64,000 nt of DNA from Juglans regia (lineage: Eukaryota > Streptophyta > Magnoliopsida > Fagales > Juglandaceae): assembly GCF_001411555.2 (NCBI RefSeq), contig NW_023361327.1, positions 35,001 through 99,000 of the forward strand. The letters are read 5' to 3'. The notes beneath the pieces were generated by a model. It was not told the origin of the DNA and searched no databases. It saw only the letters and a program-made list of their open reading frames with translations. A program made the position numbers and the translations under genes. Of the stretch, positions 9,003-21,330 are shown in pieces (position 1 is the stretch's first letter; every line of letters starts with the position of its first letter).

Positions 9003-11206
9003 GTTTGTCTTTTATTCAGATGTGATTTATCTATCATGGCAACAACAAAAAAAGAATAAGAGAAAACTCAATAAGTGGAGTGCAAATCACTTCAGAGTTT
9101 GTTAAAGGTGTAGTTGGTATTCCTTCATTGATTACAACAAGAATATTGTCACAAGTTTGAGCATATATGCGAGAAAGAGTTATGGTTTGAATCATGTGGA
9201 TATCTCTTTTATTGTTTTTTCCATTAAGTATTTTTCCAATTTGCTTTGATTTTCCATATCCATTTCTTTCTTAGCTCTCAACCTGTGACCTGTCATTACA
9301 ACCTGATTAAAGACCTTTTGATCTCTGATTTTGGTTTACTACATTAGTAGGGAGGATTTTTGAAAATTGGACTTATGGGGTTAAGTTTGGAGAGAATTCT
9401 TCTAATTTCAGTTATTCTACTTTTATCTGAGTTTGCAGGTGGTTTGGAGTTGAATTGAATATATCACACACACACTCAAGGTCTTAGCTTTAGGTTGAAG
9501 TAAATACTTGACTCTTGCTTGACAAATTGCTAAATTTTTTATTGATTTTCTTTCTATCTTTGATGTTAAAAGAGTAAGATACTAGTGATGAAATCAAAAT
9601 TTAGATCATGGCTTGATGAGTGATGAAACTTCTCTGTAGGGTCAAGTTGATAGTCTATAGTAGTCTTTTATTTTTTTTTTAATTTTTGTTTGAGGACAAA
9701 CAAAGTTGTAAGTTTGGGGGTGTTTGATGACTTGCATAATTTCTTATATTTTATTACTTCTTAACTTTAAAATTTAGTCTAAATACCCTATTATTGGACT
9801 AAAATGCTAAAATGTTAATAGAAATCATTGGAATTAATGTGTATTATTGAATTGAGTTTCTAGTTACTTTGAGATACCCCTGAGCAGATTTTTATGTTTA
9901 ATTTTAGAGTTTATAAAAGAGCAAGTCCAAACCCATTCGAGTTCAAAGGAAATTCAAGTAGACAAGCAGTTGGAACAACCTAAGAACTTTCAATAAGTGT
10001 ATGACTCTTCAAATAAGGATAATGATGGGGTTTGAGAGTAATTTGGATCAGAGTCCAAAATGCGCTAGCAGGCAGTATGGACACACTTTAGTATTTTAAT
10101 CATAATTTTCCACTCCAATATCAAATTGAAGCGATTCTTGATGCGTTGGAAAGCTATCTTAAAGGGATACAAAATTGTCTTCAATAAGGATTTCTAAATT
10201 CGAATTTCTGAAGTGCGTACGTGGCTGCCAAGTTGAGTCCTAAAATTTAGGCGATTTTGTGTTCGGGAATATGAAGACATTAAGGTTTCTGTCGTACCCT
10301 ATTTAAGCATATCATTAGCACGAAATTTGGGAGTTTTTCAGAGGGGCATTTCTTTGGAGTTTTTCGTTTCAGGCACTGCGGCTTGCGAGGGACAACACTG
10401 TGAACTGCGAGGAGCATTTTCAGTGTTCATTTTCTTCTATTCTTCTCTTAGAAAAATTATGGTGAATTCATTGATGTTGAATTTAATTTTTAGCATGAAC
10501 TAATTTTCTTTATTCTAAGAAAATGATGTAATCTAGTTCCGAACTATGCTTATTTTTCTATGTTAATTTGAAGTAATTCTCTTCTATGTTTGTCTAATTT
10601 ATTCTGATCTTATTGCTTCTAATTAACTGGCCATTAATTAGATGATTTTAATCTTGTGATTTGCTATCGAAAGAGTGAATTATATGATAGATCTTGGATA
10701 TTGCGGCATAGGTACTTATGGAGATCGAAAGACTTGTATGAACCTATGTAGTATTAAAATCATTGGTCTTATTGCTTTTTTGCTTTATTAATTTACATAC
10801 TCTTGTGTAAAATGATGAACAATAATACTTTCCAATTGACTATCGAAAGAGGCTTTTGAATGTTTGTATAGATTTGCTAACAAACAGAGATAATTGAATT
10901 TAATTAGTTAGATGAGTAAAGAATAGTGAGGGATTAGGTGAAATCGATTTCCTAGAAGTTTTCTTTCCCATTGATTTCATCTTCGAACAATATCTTTATT
11001 TTCCTTTGAGTATTCTCTTTGAATTAATTTTATTTTAATTTGCAATTACAAAAATCTTAGTGACTTTTCTAAGTAAAGTCAAGATTAGTATAATTTCAGT
11101 ATTTGTCAAAAGTAAGTTACCAATCCCTGATGATGATACTCTTCTCATCACTTTACCATAAAACTACGATACTGTACAATTACAGTTTTGCACCGATCAA
11201 GTTTTT
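9003..11206 (+). mobile_element. 3' region and LTR of an Athila/Tat-like LTR retrotransposon (K)
   Basis: This is the DNA into which A inserted; bases 1-18 are its left continuation. Bases 9003-9724 show no coding potential and end in GAGGACAAACAAAG...GTTTGGGGGTG, the PPT-type sequence typical of Athila/Tat elements. An LTR of about 1.47 kb follows (TGATGACTTGCAT at 9725 to TTTTGCA at 11192). It is related to the antisense solo LTR at 19587-20867 over most of its length. After it comes CGATCAAGTTTTTG, which resembles the PBS-proximal sequence of such elements, and then a breakpoint to element C. The lineage call rests on these landmarks only. Confidence 0.6.
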
Positions 11207-12071
11207 GCTGTCCCTTTTCTCTTTAACTGCCTCTCCACCTTCATAGCCATGTGCACCATGTCTGCTATCTTCACATAATGCTGCAATTCAATTACATTGG
11301 TTATGTTCCTATTCAAACCACTAAAAAATCTAGCCATGGTGGCCTCTTGGTCCTCCCTTCTCTACATTAGCCCGAATTATCGCCACCTCCATCTCCTTAT
11401 GGTAATCCTCCACACTCCTAGACCCATGTGTAAGATTTTGTTATTTCTGGTAAAGGTCTCTATAGTAATGGCTATGGACAAATCTCCGCCTCATGAGAAC
11501 TTTCAACTCTCCCCATGTCTCTATAGGCCTCTCATAATTCCTCCTCCTATTGGTCACTAATTGATCCCACCAAATAATAACATAATCAATGAACTCAATT
11601 ACTGCTAACTTCACTTTCTTTTCCTCAAAATAATTATGGCAATTAAACACCAACTCTATTTTTGTTCTCCCACTCTAGGTAAACCTCAGGGTCAGTTCTA
11701 CCTTGGAAAGATGCTATTTTCATTTTGATGCTGCCAATGTCTCTATCTACACCATCTCGACCCCTTAGATTCCCCTCAAGTCCTCTTTCACGCCTAACTC
11801 TTTTATTTCTACCCGACCCAACTTCAGATGCTAAGTCTTCCTCATCCTCATCATCTCCTTCATTCTCATACTCATTTTCAACTTTATGCTCACGTCGCCT
11901 CCTATCTCTCACACATTGTAGATTTCTAATCGCTGCTTCTTGATGATCCATCATATTCCTCACTTCACCCAACACAAAGTTCAACTGCTCAAACTGTTGT
12001 TCTATGGCTTGTAACACAAATGATGAGTTATCTGCTCTCCCCCTTGGTGATGAGCTACTTCGATGAGACAT
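11207..12071 (-). pseudogene. gag fragment of element C
   Basis: Starts at MSHRSSSSPRGRADNSS near 12071 and runs through the capsid region (VFNCHNYFEEKKVKLAVIEF, IIWWDQLVTNRRRN, RRFVHSHYYRDLY). A frameshift near 11650 separates the N-terminal 147-residue frame from the capsid frame, a stop interrupts the latter near 11441, and further changes follow before truncation at 11207. Confidence 0.82.
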
Positions 12072-12773
12072 TATAAGGTGCTGCACAAAAGAATGTTAGT
12101 GGTAAAAAAAAAAACCTCACACACTCCCTTACGTGTTTACACTCGAATAATGACACTCCACTCGTGTTTCACTCTTAATTGGCTTTTTCTCGATAATAGT
12201 CTCACACTCTCTTACCTTTTACCTTAAGAGTTTTCCCACTCAAGTTCTTTAAGAACTAATTGAACTCAATCAAAACAAATCAACCTTATTTTATCCCAAC
12301 TAGTAATTAGGTCCAAGAAATAAGAACAAGAGAAACACGGAAGGAATGAAAAAAAAGGACACATGAATCAAGGAAATTATACGAATGAAACAGTAACTAT
12401 AAGACAAGATACCAACTAGAATAATGTATGCAGCCCCTTTGATGATAAGGCTCAAGAAATTTCGGATTTTTTTTTTTTTGGATGATTTTTTTTTTCTTTT
12501 TCACCAACTAATTTGATCACAATCAAGAATAAGCAATTGAGAAAACCCTAACAATAACTCAAAAACCCTAAGACAAGTGATATACGACAGCCCCTAGAAC
12601 AAGAGATTTCAGCCAACACAAACCCTAGAACAATGAAATTCAGCAACCCTAACAATAGTGAAGAACTCCAGAGCCACCTCTATTTTTTTTTTTTTTGTAA
12701 TCAATCCTAAAACAATGAAACCCTATAATTAAATATGCAAGAAATAAATGATAAAATCAGACCTGATTGGAAG

Positions 12774-12789
12774 CCTGACTCTGATACCA
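12774..12789 (-). promoter_or_regulatory. Primer-binding site of element C (canonical spacing)
   Basis: Reads TGGTATCAGAGTCAGG in element orientation, one mismatch from the complement of initiator tRNA-Met and without the extra T of the other non-autonomous copies. Confidence 0.75.
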
Positions 12790-12791
12790 AA

Positions 12792-13632
12792 TGATATGAA
12801 CCCACAAGAATGAATTCCTTGAACCCACAATCAATTTGAAAACTCTCCAAGAAAGCATAAATCAAGTCAAATGATGGAGAATCTAGACCTGATGAGAACT
12901 CGTTTCAAGAACCTAGATTATATTAAAATCTAGACCCTTTGAAGAACCCGTCTCAAGAACCCAGATTAGAAGGAGGAACACCACAAGGTTTGTGATTTAC
13001 CTTTAATAAATTTAAGAGTTCAATTAAGAATAAGAGGAGTAAACTCAACTCACAAATAAAATTCAATATTGTCTAACACTTCAAATGAGGCTACAAAGAG
13101 TATTTAAACCTAAACCTAATCAAAACTCTAGCCAAAATAAAGCTCATTTTACCCAAAATGACCTTGGATGAACAGTGTTCGGCTACAGTAGTTGCGGCTA
13201 CAGTAACGCTATAGTAAATTCATGAAACCCTAGTTCCTAAAAAGTAACTTTCCAAATAAACTTTTGGCCAAAATATAAGACCTTCTCAAAAACCCTAGTT
13301 CCTAAGAAATAAGACATATGTGGGTCAAGCATCCTCAAGCCCACTTATTCTAAACTAATAAAATAAATCCTTTAACAAATTGAAAGTTTTCAATAACAAT
13401 AGGCATAAACAATAACTCTAAGTCGTCTTCCACAACTTGTATCAAGTGGATTAAAACTGGTTCTCTTTCTTTCAAGCCCATCTTGAGTGTTGGGCTCTTG
13501 CAAGCTTCATCCCAAGTGGATTGCACCAATTCTTGCATTGCATCCTTGATCTTCTTGGCTCTTGATCTTGTGATTGGCCCATCTGGAACTTGCAAAAGAT
13601 TTTTAAGACTAGGTCCACTTTGGTTTCCATCA
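12792..13632 (-). repeat. 5' LTR of element C
   Basis: 841 bp, TGATATGAACCC...TTTCCATCA. On the minus strand its start still encodes a readable C-terminal tail (GPITRSRAKKIKDAMQELVQ), like that in the autonomous element's LTR. In the other non-autonomous LTRs this tail is frameshifted. Confidence 0.85.
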
Positions 13633-15315
13633 AAAGGTGTCAATCTTTCCAAATCTGATTTTTGTGCGTTATCACTTATATAGATAGTCTCTTTGTTGGA
13701 CTGACCAAATCAATACTCGAATCTTTGCATTTTTACAAATCCAACTTACAATTTTCAACATTAACAACATTAATACCTAAGTATTTGTTAACTCATTAAT
13801 GTTCTCTATCTTTTAAAACATTTTTAAAAACACCTAAATATTTTTAGAAAGAAAAAATAAAATATGAAAACAAAAATCTTAAACAAAAATCAAAGTTAAA
13901 AACACCTAAAAATAATTTGAAAAAAAATAGAAAATTATATGAATATAATTTAAAAGCACAATTCCTTTTCACAATGGAAAGGAATAGAAGATAGAAAATA
14001 GAAAAAATAAGAAAATTGAAAAAGGATATAAAATTGAAAAACATTTATTTTGCCAATATTACCAAAGTTAACGAAAAAGTTAGTTTATTAAGATTTTATG
14101 TCGCTTCTCACGTTGTGTGTTTCAATTAATTTTCTAATACGAGATTAACAAAGATACCTTAGGTTGGAAGAATTCTATATATCAATATTATAAAAAGTTG
14201 AAAAATGTAGCATCCATTTGTGAAAATATGAGAATCTATATACCATATAACCGCTTTAGTTACTTAGTTTTTAATTTTTCCGTTGATACTTTGTACACCA
14301 ACATAGATATTTATTTCCTTCTCCTCTTCCTAACTCATAGGAACAGACAAGAATTTTAATAAAAACAAAGGGAAAAAAGAAAAGCAAGGAATGAGTTCCA
14401 AAAGGTAAGAAACTCATTTTAGTTCCGAATTTTAAATCAAATGAAAAATAGTCTCTTTAAGGTTCTCGTTTATTTTTACAAAATTTTTCAACTCATCTCA
14501 TCCCATCTCATTATTACAATTTTTTTAAATTCTCACACAAAATAAAATAAACAATTCAATTTTTTTAAGTCTCAAAATAAAAATAATATTAAAAAAATAT
14601 ATTCTAACATTATTTTATTTAATTTTTAATTTTTATCTCATCTCATTTACGAAATCAAACTAGACCTGGAGTCAAATACCAATTAATTAAAATCCGACAC
14701 ATGACACCAATGCTACAATTGTCATTTTATAAAAAATAATCTAATATAATAAAGTTTATTATTAAAAAAATAAATTATTACATAAATTTTAGATTTATAT
14801 AATTTTATAAAAAGAATATACAAGATTTATATACCATAAAATCATAAATATCAATTCTCTTATTTTTTATTTTTGAGAAATCTTTAACTTTTTTTAAAAT
14901 GATTTTTTTATTTTTTTAAAAATTGTTTTATACTTTTAATAAGATTGTTAGACGACAATTTTATACCACGTATTTGATTCAAAATGCGTCTTTGGTGGAT
15001 TCAACAAAAGTTAGATGGAGGGGTTAATTGCAAAAAGTTTTAAATATGAGATTAAAATGTTAAAATAAAAAAATTTAAGAAGCTTTCAGCAAGCTCGTTA
15101 AAACAACCCTTTCACTTTCAATACAAATTTACTGCGCGTGTAAAAAACGCGTAGCAAGAACGTGTGGAGCAGACACCATTCTCCAACGCGAACTTAAAAG
15201 AAACTACTATTGCTAACTTGCTGTTCAATCCTGACGGCTGACGGCTAAAAACAGCGCACGCACAAAACTGAAGCACGCAACGGACTCCACGTACCGGACC
15301 AAAACCTTAAACAAC
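13633..15315. other. AT-rich intergenic DNA upstream of the DUF538 gene
   Basis: No gene is visible. The stretch is strongly AT-rich and contains one MITE (14468-14660). The GC content rises after about 15120, consistent with the promoter and 5' UTR of the gene starting at 15374. I could not pick a convincing TATA box. Confidence 0.6.
14468..14660. mobile_element. MITE copy 1 (ATCTCATCTCA-type termini)
   Basis: A short AT-rich, non-coding element with imperfect inverted ends: GTTTATTTTTACAAAATTTTTC then CATCTCATCCC on the left, and TCTCATCTCATTTACGAAATC on the right. Its interior (CACACAAAATAAAATAAACAATTCAA..., ATATTCTAACATTATTTTATT) matches the copy at 21930-22125. Edges are approximate and no target duplication was assigned. 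Confidence 0.7.
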
Positions 15316-15373
15316 TTGAACCAAATATCAATCAAATTCCAGATCCTCTCTCGCGAACTTCAAAATATCCCAT

Positions 15374-17798
15374 ATGGGTCCCCAGATTTTCCCACACTTT
15401 CTCTTCCTCTCTCTCCTCCTCCTCACAACCACCGACACCACGACCGCCGCCGTCACTGTCTACGACCATCTCCGCCTTCACGGCCTCCCGACGGGACTGC
15501 TCCCCAAGGGCATAACCCAATTTTCCTTCTCACCCACCACTTCCATCTTCCAAGTATCCCTGCCTTACCCTTGCATCGCAAAGTTCGAGAACGAGTTTCA
15601 CTATGACCTCAACATCTCCTTTCACCTCACCCATGCCCACATCGGCAATCTCTCCGGCGTCTCCTCTCAGGAGCTCTTCCTCTGGTTCCCCGTGAAGGGC
15701 ATAAGCGTGGATGTCCCCAGCTCCGGGGTTATTCACTTCGATGTGGGCGTGGTCGACAAGCAGTACTCTTTGTCTCTTTTTGAGTCCCCTCCTGATTGCA
15801 CCGTGGCTGAATCTTTGGCCCCCACTGATTTTTTCATTCACGGTGAAGCCTATTCGGAGCCTCGGAAGGTCAATTACTGTGCCTCTTATCTTTTCGATTA
15901 TTCACTTTATTTCTAATCATTTGATACTTCTGTTCCGTGGGGTTGTGAATTGTGATTGATCTCAGAGGTTTTCCGTTGTGAGAATATGTGAGGAAGTGAT
16001 AATATAGGGTTTAGAATTGACGGATTTGGTGACATGTTCAATGTAGATTTTTTTGGCGATTTACTTTTTATATGAAGTTTTAAGTGCCGATGGGTGCTGC
16101 GAAGTTTTGTTTATTGTTAGACTTTTGGTATACTTCCTTGTTTTTTATTCTTTTGATAGTTCTGTGAATTTAATGGTACATGGGATTTTGTTTTGACAGG
16201 GTGATTAAATTGTGTTTGAGTTGTTTTTGGCGAGCTTTCGATTAGTTTTTGAGGCTTTGGGTTGTAGGGATCTGTGAAGATGTGTGTTTATAAGTGGAAA
16301 TGGTGAATTCTGTGGCTATTTTTATGCGCTCTAAATGTGGTTTATATTGAGGCTTATGATGAATTTGTTGAGCAAGCATGATGATTTTTCAAACGAATAG
16401 CTTCTGGTATGATTCTGTTGATGGAACGAGAGTGTTGAAATTGATGTCATGCACCCGTTTATAGACTGATTTACCCAGAACTGTAAGAACGGATGTTGCG
16501 AGTTCTTTTTTTCTTTTGCCAACTTTTTTAGCTTCTGGATTCTGTTATTTTTTAAAAATAAAAAATTTTTCCTTCGGTGAGATTTGAACTTCAGACTTGC
16601 CAATTTTCAAAATGTATTGTAGCTGACAAGCCATTAGTTTTCATGATATAGCCTTTTCTGAAGAGTTAATCATTGATACTTGAAATCATGATGTGGAAAA
16701 ATCATGATGTGGAAAGTCTGAGGGTTAAATGTATGTGATGATTCAAAGTAAATATGATGACCACTTTGTTCTATACATTTCCCCTGAGTTAGTGAGGAAT
16801 CATTGTTAATATGATAGGTTTTGATTTCCTGATTGGTTTTTAAGGTTTTCTATAAGCCAGTCAATCATGTACTTGTAGTCTTTTGGGCAAAACTATAATA
16901 GAACATTTGGTGGTATGATGATTCTTTGCTCTATGAGTTATCTGCATCTGATTGCTTGCCCTTTATTTGAGTTTGTTTTCCTGTAACTGTGATGTTATTT
17001 TTTTTTCTGATTGAAAAATTAATTGGGGACTTTTATATTAGAAATCTCATTGGTATCGTGGTCTAAGATCTTAGTTTTCGCTTTATTAAGGTAATATATG
17101 TAAGTTGCAGCCACTGTTTTAGGTTGGACTCTTTATATCTGTAGATGTAGCATCTTTACACCTGGCTATATTAATTTTTGGAAAACCCACTAATGTATTA
17201 GGTTCGCTAGCCAAACTTCTTGGAAAGTGACAATATCTTTTAGTAGGCCTTCAAATAATCTGTGATATACCTAAGATTCATTCAGCAGGCATTGGCAGTA
17301 GTGTTATTGCTTTGTTGAGTCGAGTGATTGGCCAAAATCTTCATACATTTGATTGGTAGGTAGTTTTAAGTTGTTACTTATAAAAAAGGGTAGTTTTTAG
17401 TTGTTGTTTGATTTTTCAATGGGAATTTTTATGCGATGAAGCTTGGGAAATGAATTCATCTCTGTTCTCTAATGCATATCATCTAAAGAGTCTTGACAGC
17501 ATATTAGATATTGCTGCAACGAAAAGAAAAACTTTCTTTTTTATCTGTAACTGCTCAGAATCTGTAAGGATGCAATAGTTATGTCTTAATGTATCGAATT
17601 TCTTCTGAATTGGAGTTTCAGTTAGAATTTTTATATGGGATTTGTTAGGTCGTGAGAGTTCACCATGTTTTCTAGCCCATTTGATTTGTATTTTCAATTC
17701 AGATGGTCCTGAATCTGGTTTCCCTTCAATTTCAGGGTCAATCTGTAAAGCTCAAGTATGAATTGGATCAGCATCATTTTCTGAGGGCCACGTCATAG
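15374..17798 (+). CDS. DUF538 family protein, two exons
   Basis: Exon 1 (15374-15868) encodes 165 residues: a signal peptide (FLFLSLLLL, likely cleaved before AAVTVYDHL), then the DUF538 core with the family signatures YDHLRLHGLPTGLLPKG, CIAKFENEFHYD, IGNLSGVSSQELFLWFPVKG and SSGVIHFDVGVVDKQYSLSL. It ends exactly on a codon at CTCGGAAG, followed by a GT donor. Reading on instead gives a non-family tail and a stop at 15914. A phase-matched acceptor (CCCTTCAATTTCAG) at 17735 opens an exon of 20 codons (GQSVKLKYELDQ...) ending TAG at 17798, a plausible DUF538 C-terminus. Total about 185 residues, usual for the family. DUF538 proteins are plant-specific and probably secreted; their biochemical role is poorly known (the Arabidopsis member SVB affects trichomes). 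The only intact host gene here. Confidence 0.85.
15869..17735 (+). other. Predicted intron of the DUF538 gene
   Basis: 1867 bp, GT at 15869 and AG at 17735, phase 0 on both sides. T-rich on the coding strand, as expected for a plant intron. No other gene or repeat was recognised in it. Confidence 0.7.
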
Positions 17799-19357
17799 AT
17801 TGCTGAGGCAGAGATATGGTTCTAAATGTTCAAGATAGCTCAATCAATCCACAAATATTATAAAAATAAAAAGAAAAGAAGCTAGCTCAATCAACCTGTT
17901 GTTTTCTATTTTTTAGTTTTTACTCAAGATAGAATATCAGATCTGTTTTGACAGGTCTTGTGTTTAAAGAATGTGTGCTTGTGTGCAGTTTTGTACAGAC
18001 TTTTCGGCGTGATACTTCTGTTTTTCTGGGAAGAAGGAAGAAGTATTTGAAAAATGGGAAGGAGAAGAGGGCATTAAAAGTTGGGTTTTATGCTTGATAT
18101 AGATGAGGTTAGAGAGGGACATTGGGTCAGGTTGGTTTTCACAAATGGTATGCTGTAAATGTTTTTATTGTGTTATCATATCAGTGAACATACAAGCATA
18201 TGGCTTCTTGTACTCAGTTGCTGTAAATTTGTTTTGGTCGTGTAACATGTTGGTTTGTGATGAATAAAAATATACTAGAAATTTATGTTTGTTGTTATCA
18301 TATCGCTACATACAGTTTTGAGTTGCTGTAAATGGACAGAACTGTCTGAATATTGTTGTCAAACAACCTACCAGTGTACCCGTGTCTTGCTGTGATCTGC
18401 TTGTAACATTTAGAGAACTGCCAGCGGAAATCTTGTCTTTAATCTGTGTATGAATCTTCTTATGAATCTCCAAATTCCAGACAGATTGTATGCTGCAACA
18501 GGAACAGGTAGTATTTATAGTTTTTCGGCCTGAATGTTCAGTTGATCCTCCACAAATATATTTGCCATCAACTTAATGCCTAGGTCAGTGGTAGGTCTTG
18601 GATGTCCGAGGATTTCTGTGTTCTTCAACCCAAGTTACTGTACTCCCAATCTGCTAGTAGGTGCAAAGACAAGCATGCATTAATTTCTATCCCTATCCAA
18701 AAATGTAATTAGCGTCTTGTTAGCACTATCGTCATGCAAGCTAGCATGGATTAGGAAATTAACCTTTGGGTTAAAAAAAAAAAATGAATCTCAATGTATT
18801 TCAAAACAAACGGCTTTAGATTGTTTTTTTTAAGTATCTTTCAATTATTTGTCCAAAATCCTAATGGAAGTTGGATCTAGAAAAAGATAAAAAATAATAA
18901 TAATAATAATAATATTCCATAAAAAAATAAGAAAAGAGCATATCAGCAAAAACAGAACTCCCATATTCAATGTGTAATCAACTTCTTATTGGTAGAACCA
19001 TTACCCGGGTGCAGATCCGGAAACATCCGAAAACTTGGTTATACTTGGATCTCTACCCCGAGTGTGTAATGTGGTTCGGGTGTCTCCGGATTAGTCTTCC
19101 GACCCGTATGGATACTTGAACATACTCAAGTTTTTGAAACCCATAAATCTGATTACTTGAGTTGTACCCGAGTATCCAGAATTTGAAAAACAAACATCTT
19201 TTTTCTTAATTTTTTAAATCTTTTTTTTTTTTTTTAACTATAACCTTTTCAAGAAGGAAAAATAATGTTGAAAAAGTAATACACTAAACATGAGTCTCGC
19301 TACATAAAGTTTATCTAAATACACTAAACACACGTAAGATTAATTTCCATCCATCTT
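17799..19357. other. 3' UTR and intergenic DNA after the DUF538 gene
   Basis: A possible polyadenylation signal AATAAA lies at about 18262 (GATGAATAAAAATATAC). From about 18700 the sequence is AT-rich with a short AAT microsatellite (18895-18915). A stretch at 19000-19190 containing partly palindromic CCGGAAACATCCG and ACCCGAGTATCC may be an unidentified MITE. No coding region seen. Confidence 0.45.
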
Positions 19358-19586
19358 AGTTTCTAGAGAAAACCTCTGACTTCTCTCTAGAAATCCATCT
19401 AAACCGAAACCAGCAGGGGGGGTGAGAGCTTCAACTCCTCCCCCGCCCTCCTCCTAGCCCAGAACCTCTGTCTTTCTAGGTTTTTTTTTCTAGTCTGTGT
19501 TCCTTTATTTTTGTTTTGTTTTTTACAGTCAAAGCATGGCGAAGCACTGTTTTGAGGTTTTCCAATGGCCAGCGACCACCTAATTA

Positions 19587-20867
19587 TGCCCAAACTAGTA
19601 CATGGTGTTATAGTATAGTTCAGTGTGTCGATCCACAAGGAGTCGGAAGAAACACAACAAGATGCAAGCTTAAAAAGAAAGATTAAATTACAATATGACA
19701 AGAATCTAAAAATTCTACTTAAAGCACATAATTAAAATGATATTAGGGTACAGATAAAAAGGCAAGTAAAGCTTTGGGCTTCCATCAACCGGATCTAATA
19801 CTCTGACTATTTCAATCCAAACTATATACACAATTAATAATTATAATCAAACTCTTAATTGGAAGATATGATATTATATTCATTTACTTTCTCAAATTTA
19901 ATTCTAGAATCTATTCTCCCTGTACAAACCACAGTTTTCTTATATAAAAATGAATATCAGATCTAAAGACAACATTATGTTCTCAAACAATAATGTAGCA
20001 AAAGATCACATCAATGGCATGAAAAACATGTTTAAGTCACATTCATACATTCATAATCCTATAGCTCAATAAAATCAAATCATAACAATATAATTGTCTC
20101 AAACTTATAATATCCAAAACAAATAGAAAATTGAATCCTAGAATCTTAAAAATTAAAGCTTAATTTATGAATTGAAATAAAGTCAAAATATTTTCACCGA
20201 TCAATTTCTGCCTTAGACTTTACTCAAGATTTAGTTCTCCATAGAAGAACTAAAAACAAAAATAGTATTTTTTCTTCTCTAGATATGTGCCTCCTCCCCT
20301 CCAAAAACTCCTCAATTTCGTGTTAATGATATGCTTATATAGGGTAGGAAAGAAACTCCAATGTCTTCATGATTCCTACATAAAAAAATTACTTAAATTT
20401 TAGGACTCATCTTGGCAGCAACATACGCGTTTCAGTAGTTTGAATTTAGACAAATTTGTAGCCCTATAAGATAGATTTCCAACGCATCAAGAATCATATC
20501 AATTAAATACATGAGTGGAAAGTTACGATCAAAATACTAAAGTATGTCCATGTTGTCTCCTAGTGCGTTTTAGGTTCTGATTCTAATTACTCTCAAACCC
20601 CATCATTATCCTTATTTGAAGACTTCTATACTCTTTGAAAGTTCTTAGGTTGTTCCAACGTCTTGCCCACTTGAAAGTTCTCCTTTGAATTTGATTGGGT
20701 TTTGACTTGCTATTTTATAAACTCTGAAATTAAACATAAAAATATGCTTAGGAATATCCCAAAGTAAATAGAAACTCAATTCAAGAATACACATTAATTC
20801 TTATGATTTCTATTCATATTTTAGCATTTTAGTCTAATAATGGGATTCCTAAGATGCCGATCTTTCA
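19587..20867 (-). repeat. Solo LTR related to element K, antisense
   Basis: 1281 bp. In element orientation it begins TGAAAGATC and ends TTTGGGCA. The flanking pentamers AATTA (19582-19586) and AATTG (20868-20872) look like a target duplication with one change. Bases 20040-20830 match the reverse complement of about 9780-10330 at many points (for example GTTCTTAGGTTGTTCCAAC). No internal region is present. Confidence 0.7.
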
Positions 20868-21224
20868 AATTGCCAAAGATTTTGCCAAAAAAAGCAACGC
20901 GTGATCTACACGCGCGGGTCAAAGTGCGCGCGTGGCCTTCATGAGCCACCACACAGAGGGCTCTGCTGCCACCACGCGTGGCTTTTCTGTGGTCAGCAAT
21001 CTCAGTAGCTTCAAATTCAACGGTCCGGCACACACTCGCTTGGCGCATGTCCTTCACGCGCCACTATAGCCTCCTTGCTCAATGTTTTTTCGGTTTCAGT
21101 GTATTTCAAGTTTTTGTTTTGTTGTAGTTCTGTTTTTCAGTATTTCCTATGTATTTTTTGTTCTGTTGTTTGTGTTAGGTAAAAAAAAAAAAAAAGATTA
21201 TTGGACTTGTTGTCCATAGCAAGA

Positions 21225-21330
21225 GAATCCCTCTCCTCCTTTGGAGGATGGGGGTTGGTTGTCCCGTTCCTCCTTTAGAGGATGGTGAGTGGTTTTCCCT
21301 CTCCTCCTTTGGAGGATGGGGGGTTGGATA
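21225..21330. repeat. Short tandem repeats, about 40 bp, three copies
   Basis: Three imperfect units built on CCCTCTCCTCCTTTGGAGG followed by ATGGGGGTTGG. Each contains the small palindrome CCTCCTTTGGAGG. Located in the 3' part of the LINE-like insertion. Confidence 0.65.

Larger units (their letters stand above)
11207..13632 (-). mobile_element. Truncated 5' half of an older CRM-type element (C)
   Basis: On the minus strand it contains an LTR (12792-13632), a PBS, a leader and the first part of gag. It stops abruptly near 11207 against the LTR of K. The 3' half and 3' LTR are gone and no target duplication can be assigned. Sequence and LTR diverge clearly from A, B, E and J. Confidence 0.82.

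Noticed and set aside
13844..14044. Small Phe/Ile/Leu-rich ORF in AT-rich DNA
   Set aside because: Composition-driven; no start context, homology or conservation.
15332..15841. Minus-strand ORFs opposite the DUF538 exon
   Set aside because: GC-rich shadow of exon 1; the plus strand matches a known family throughout.
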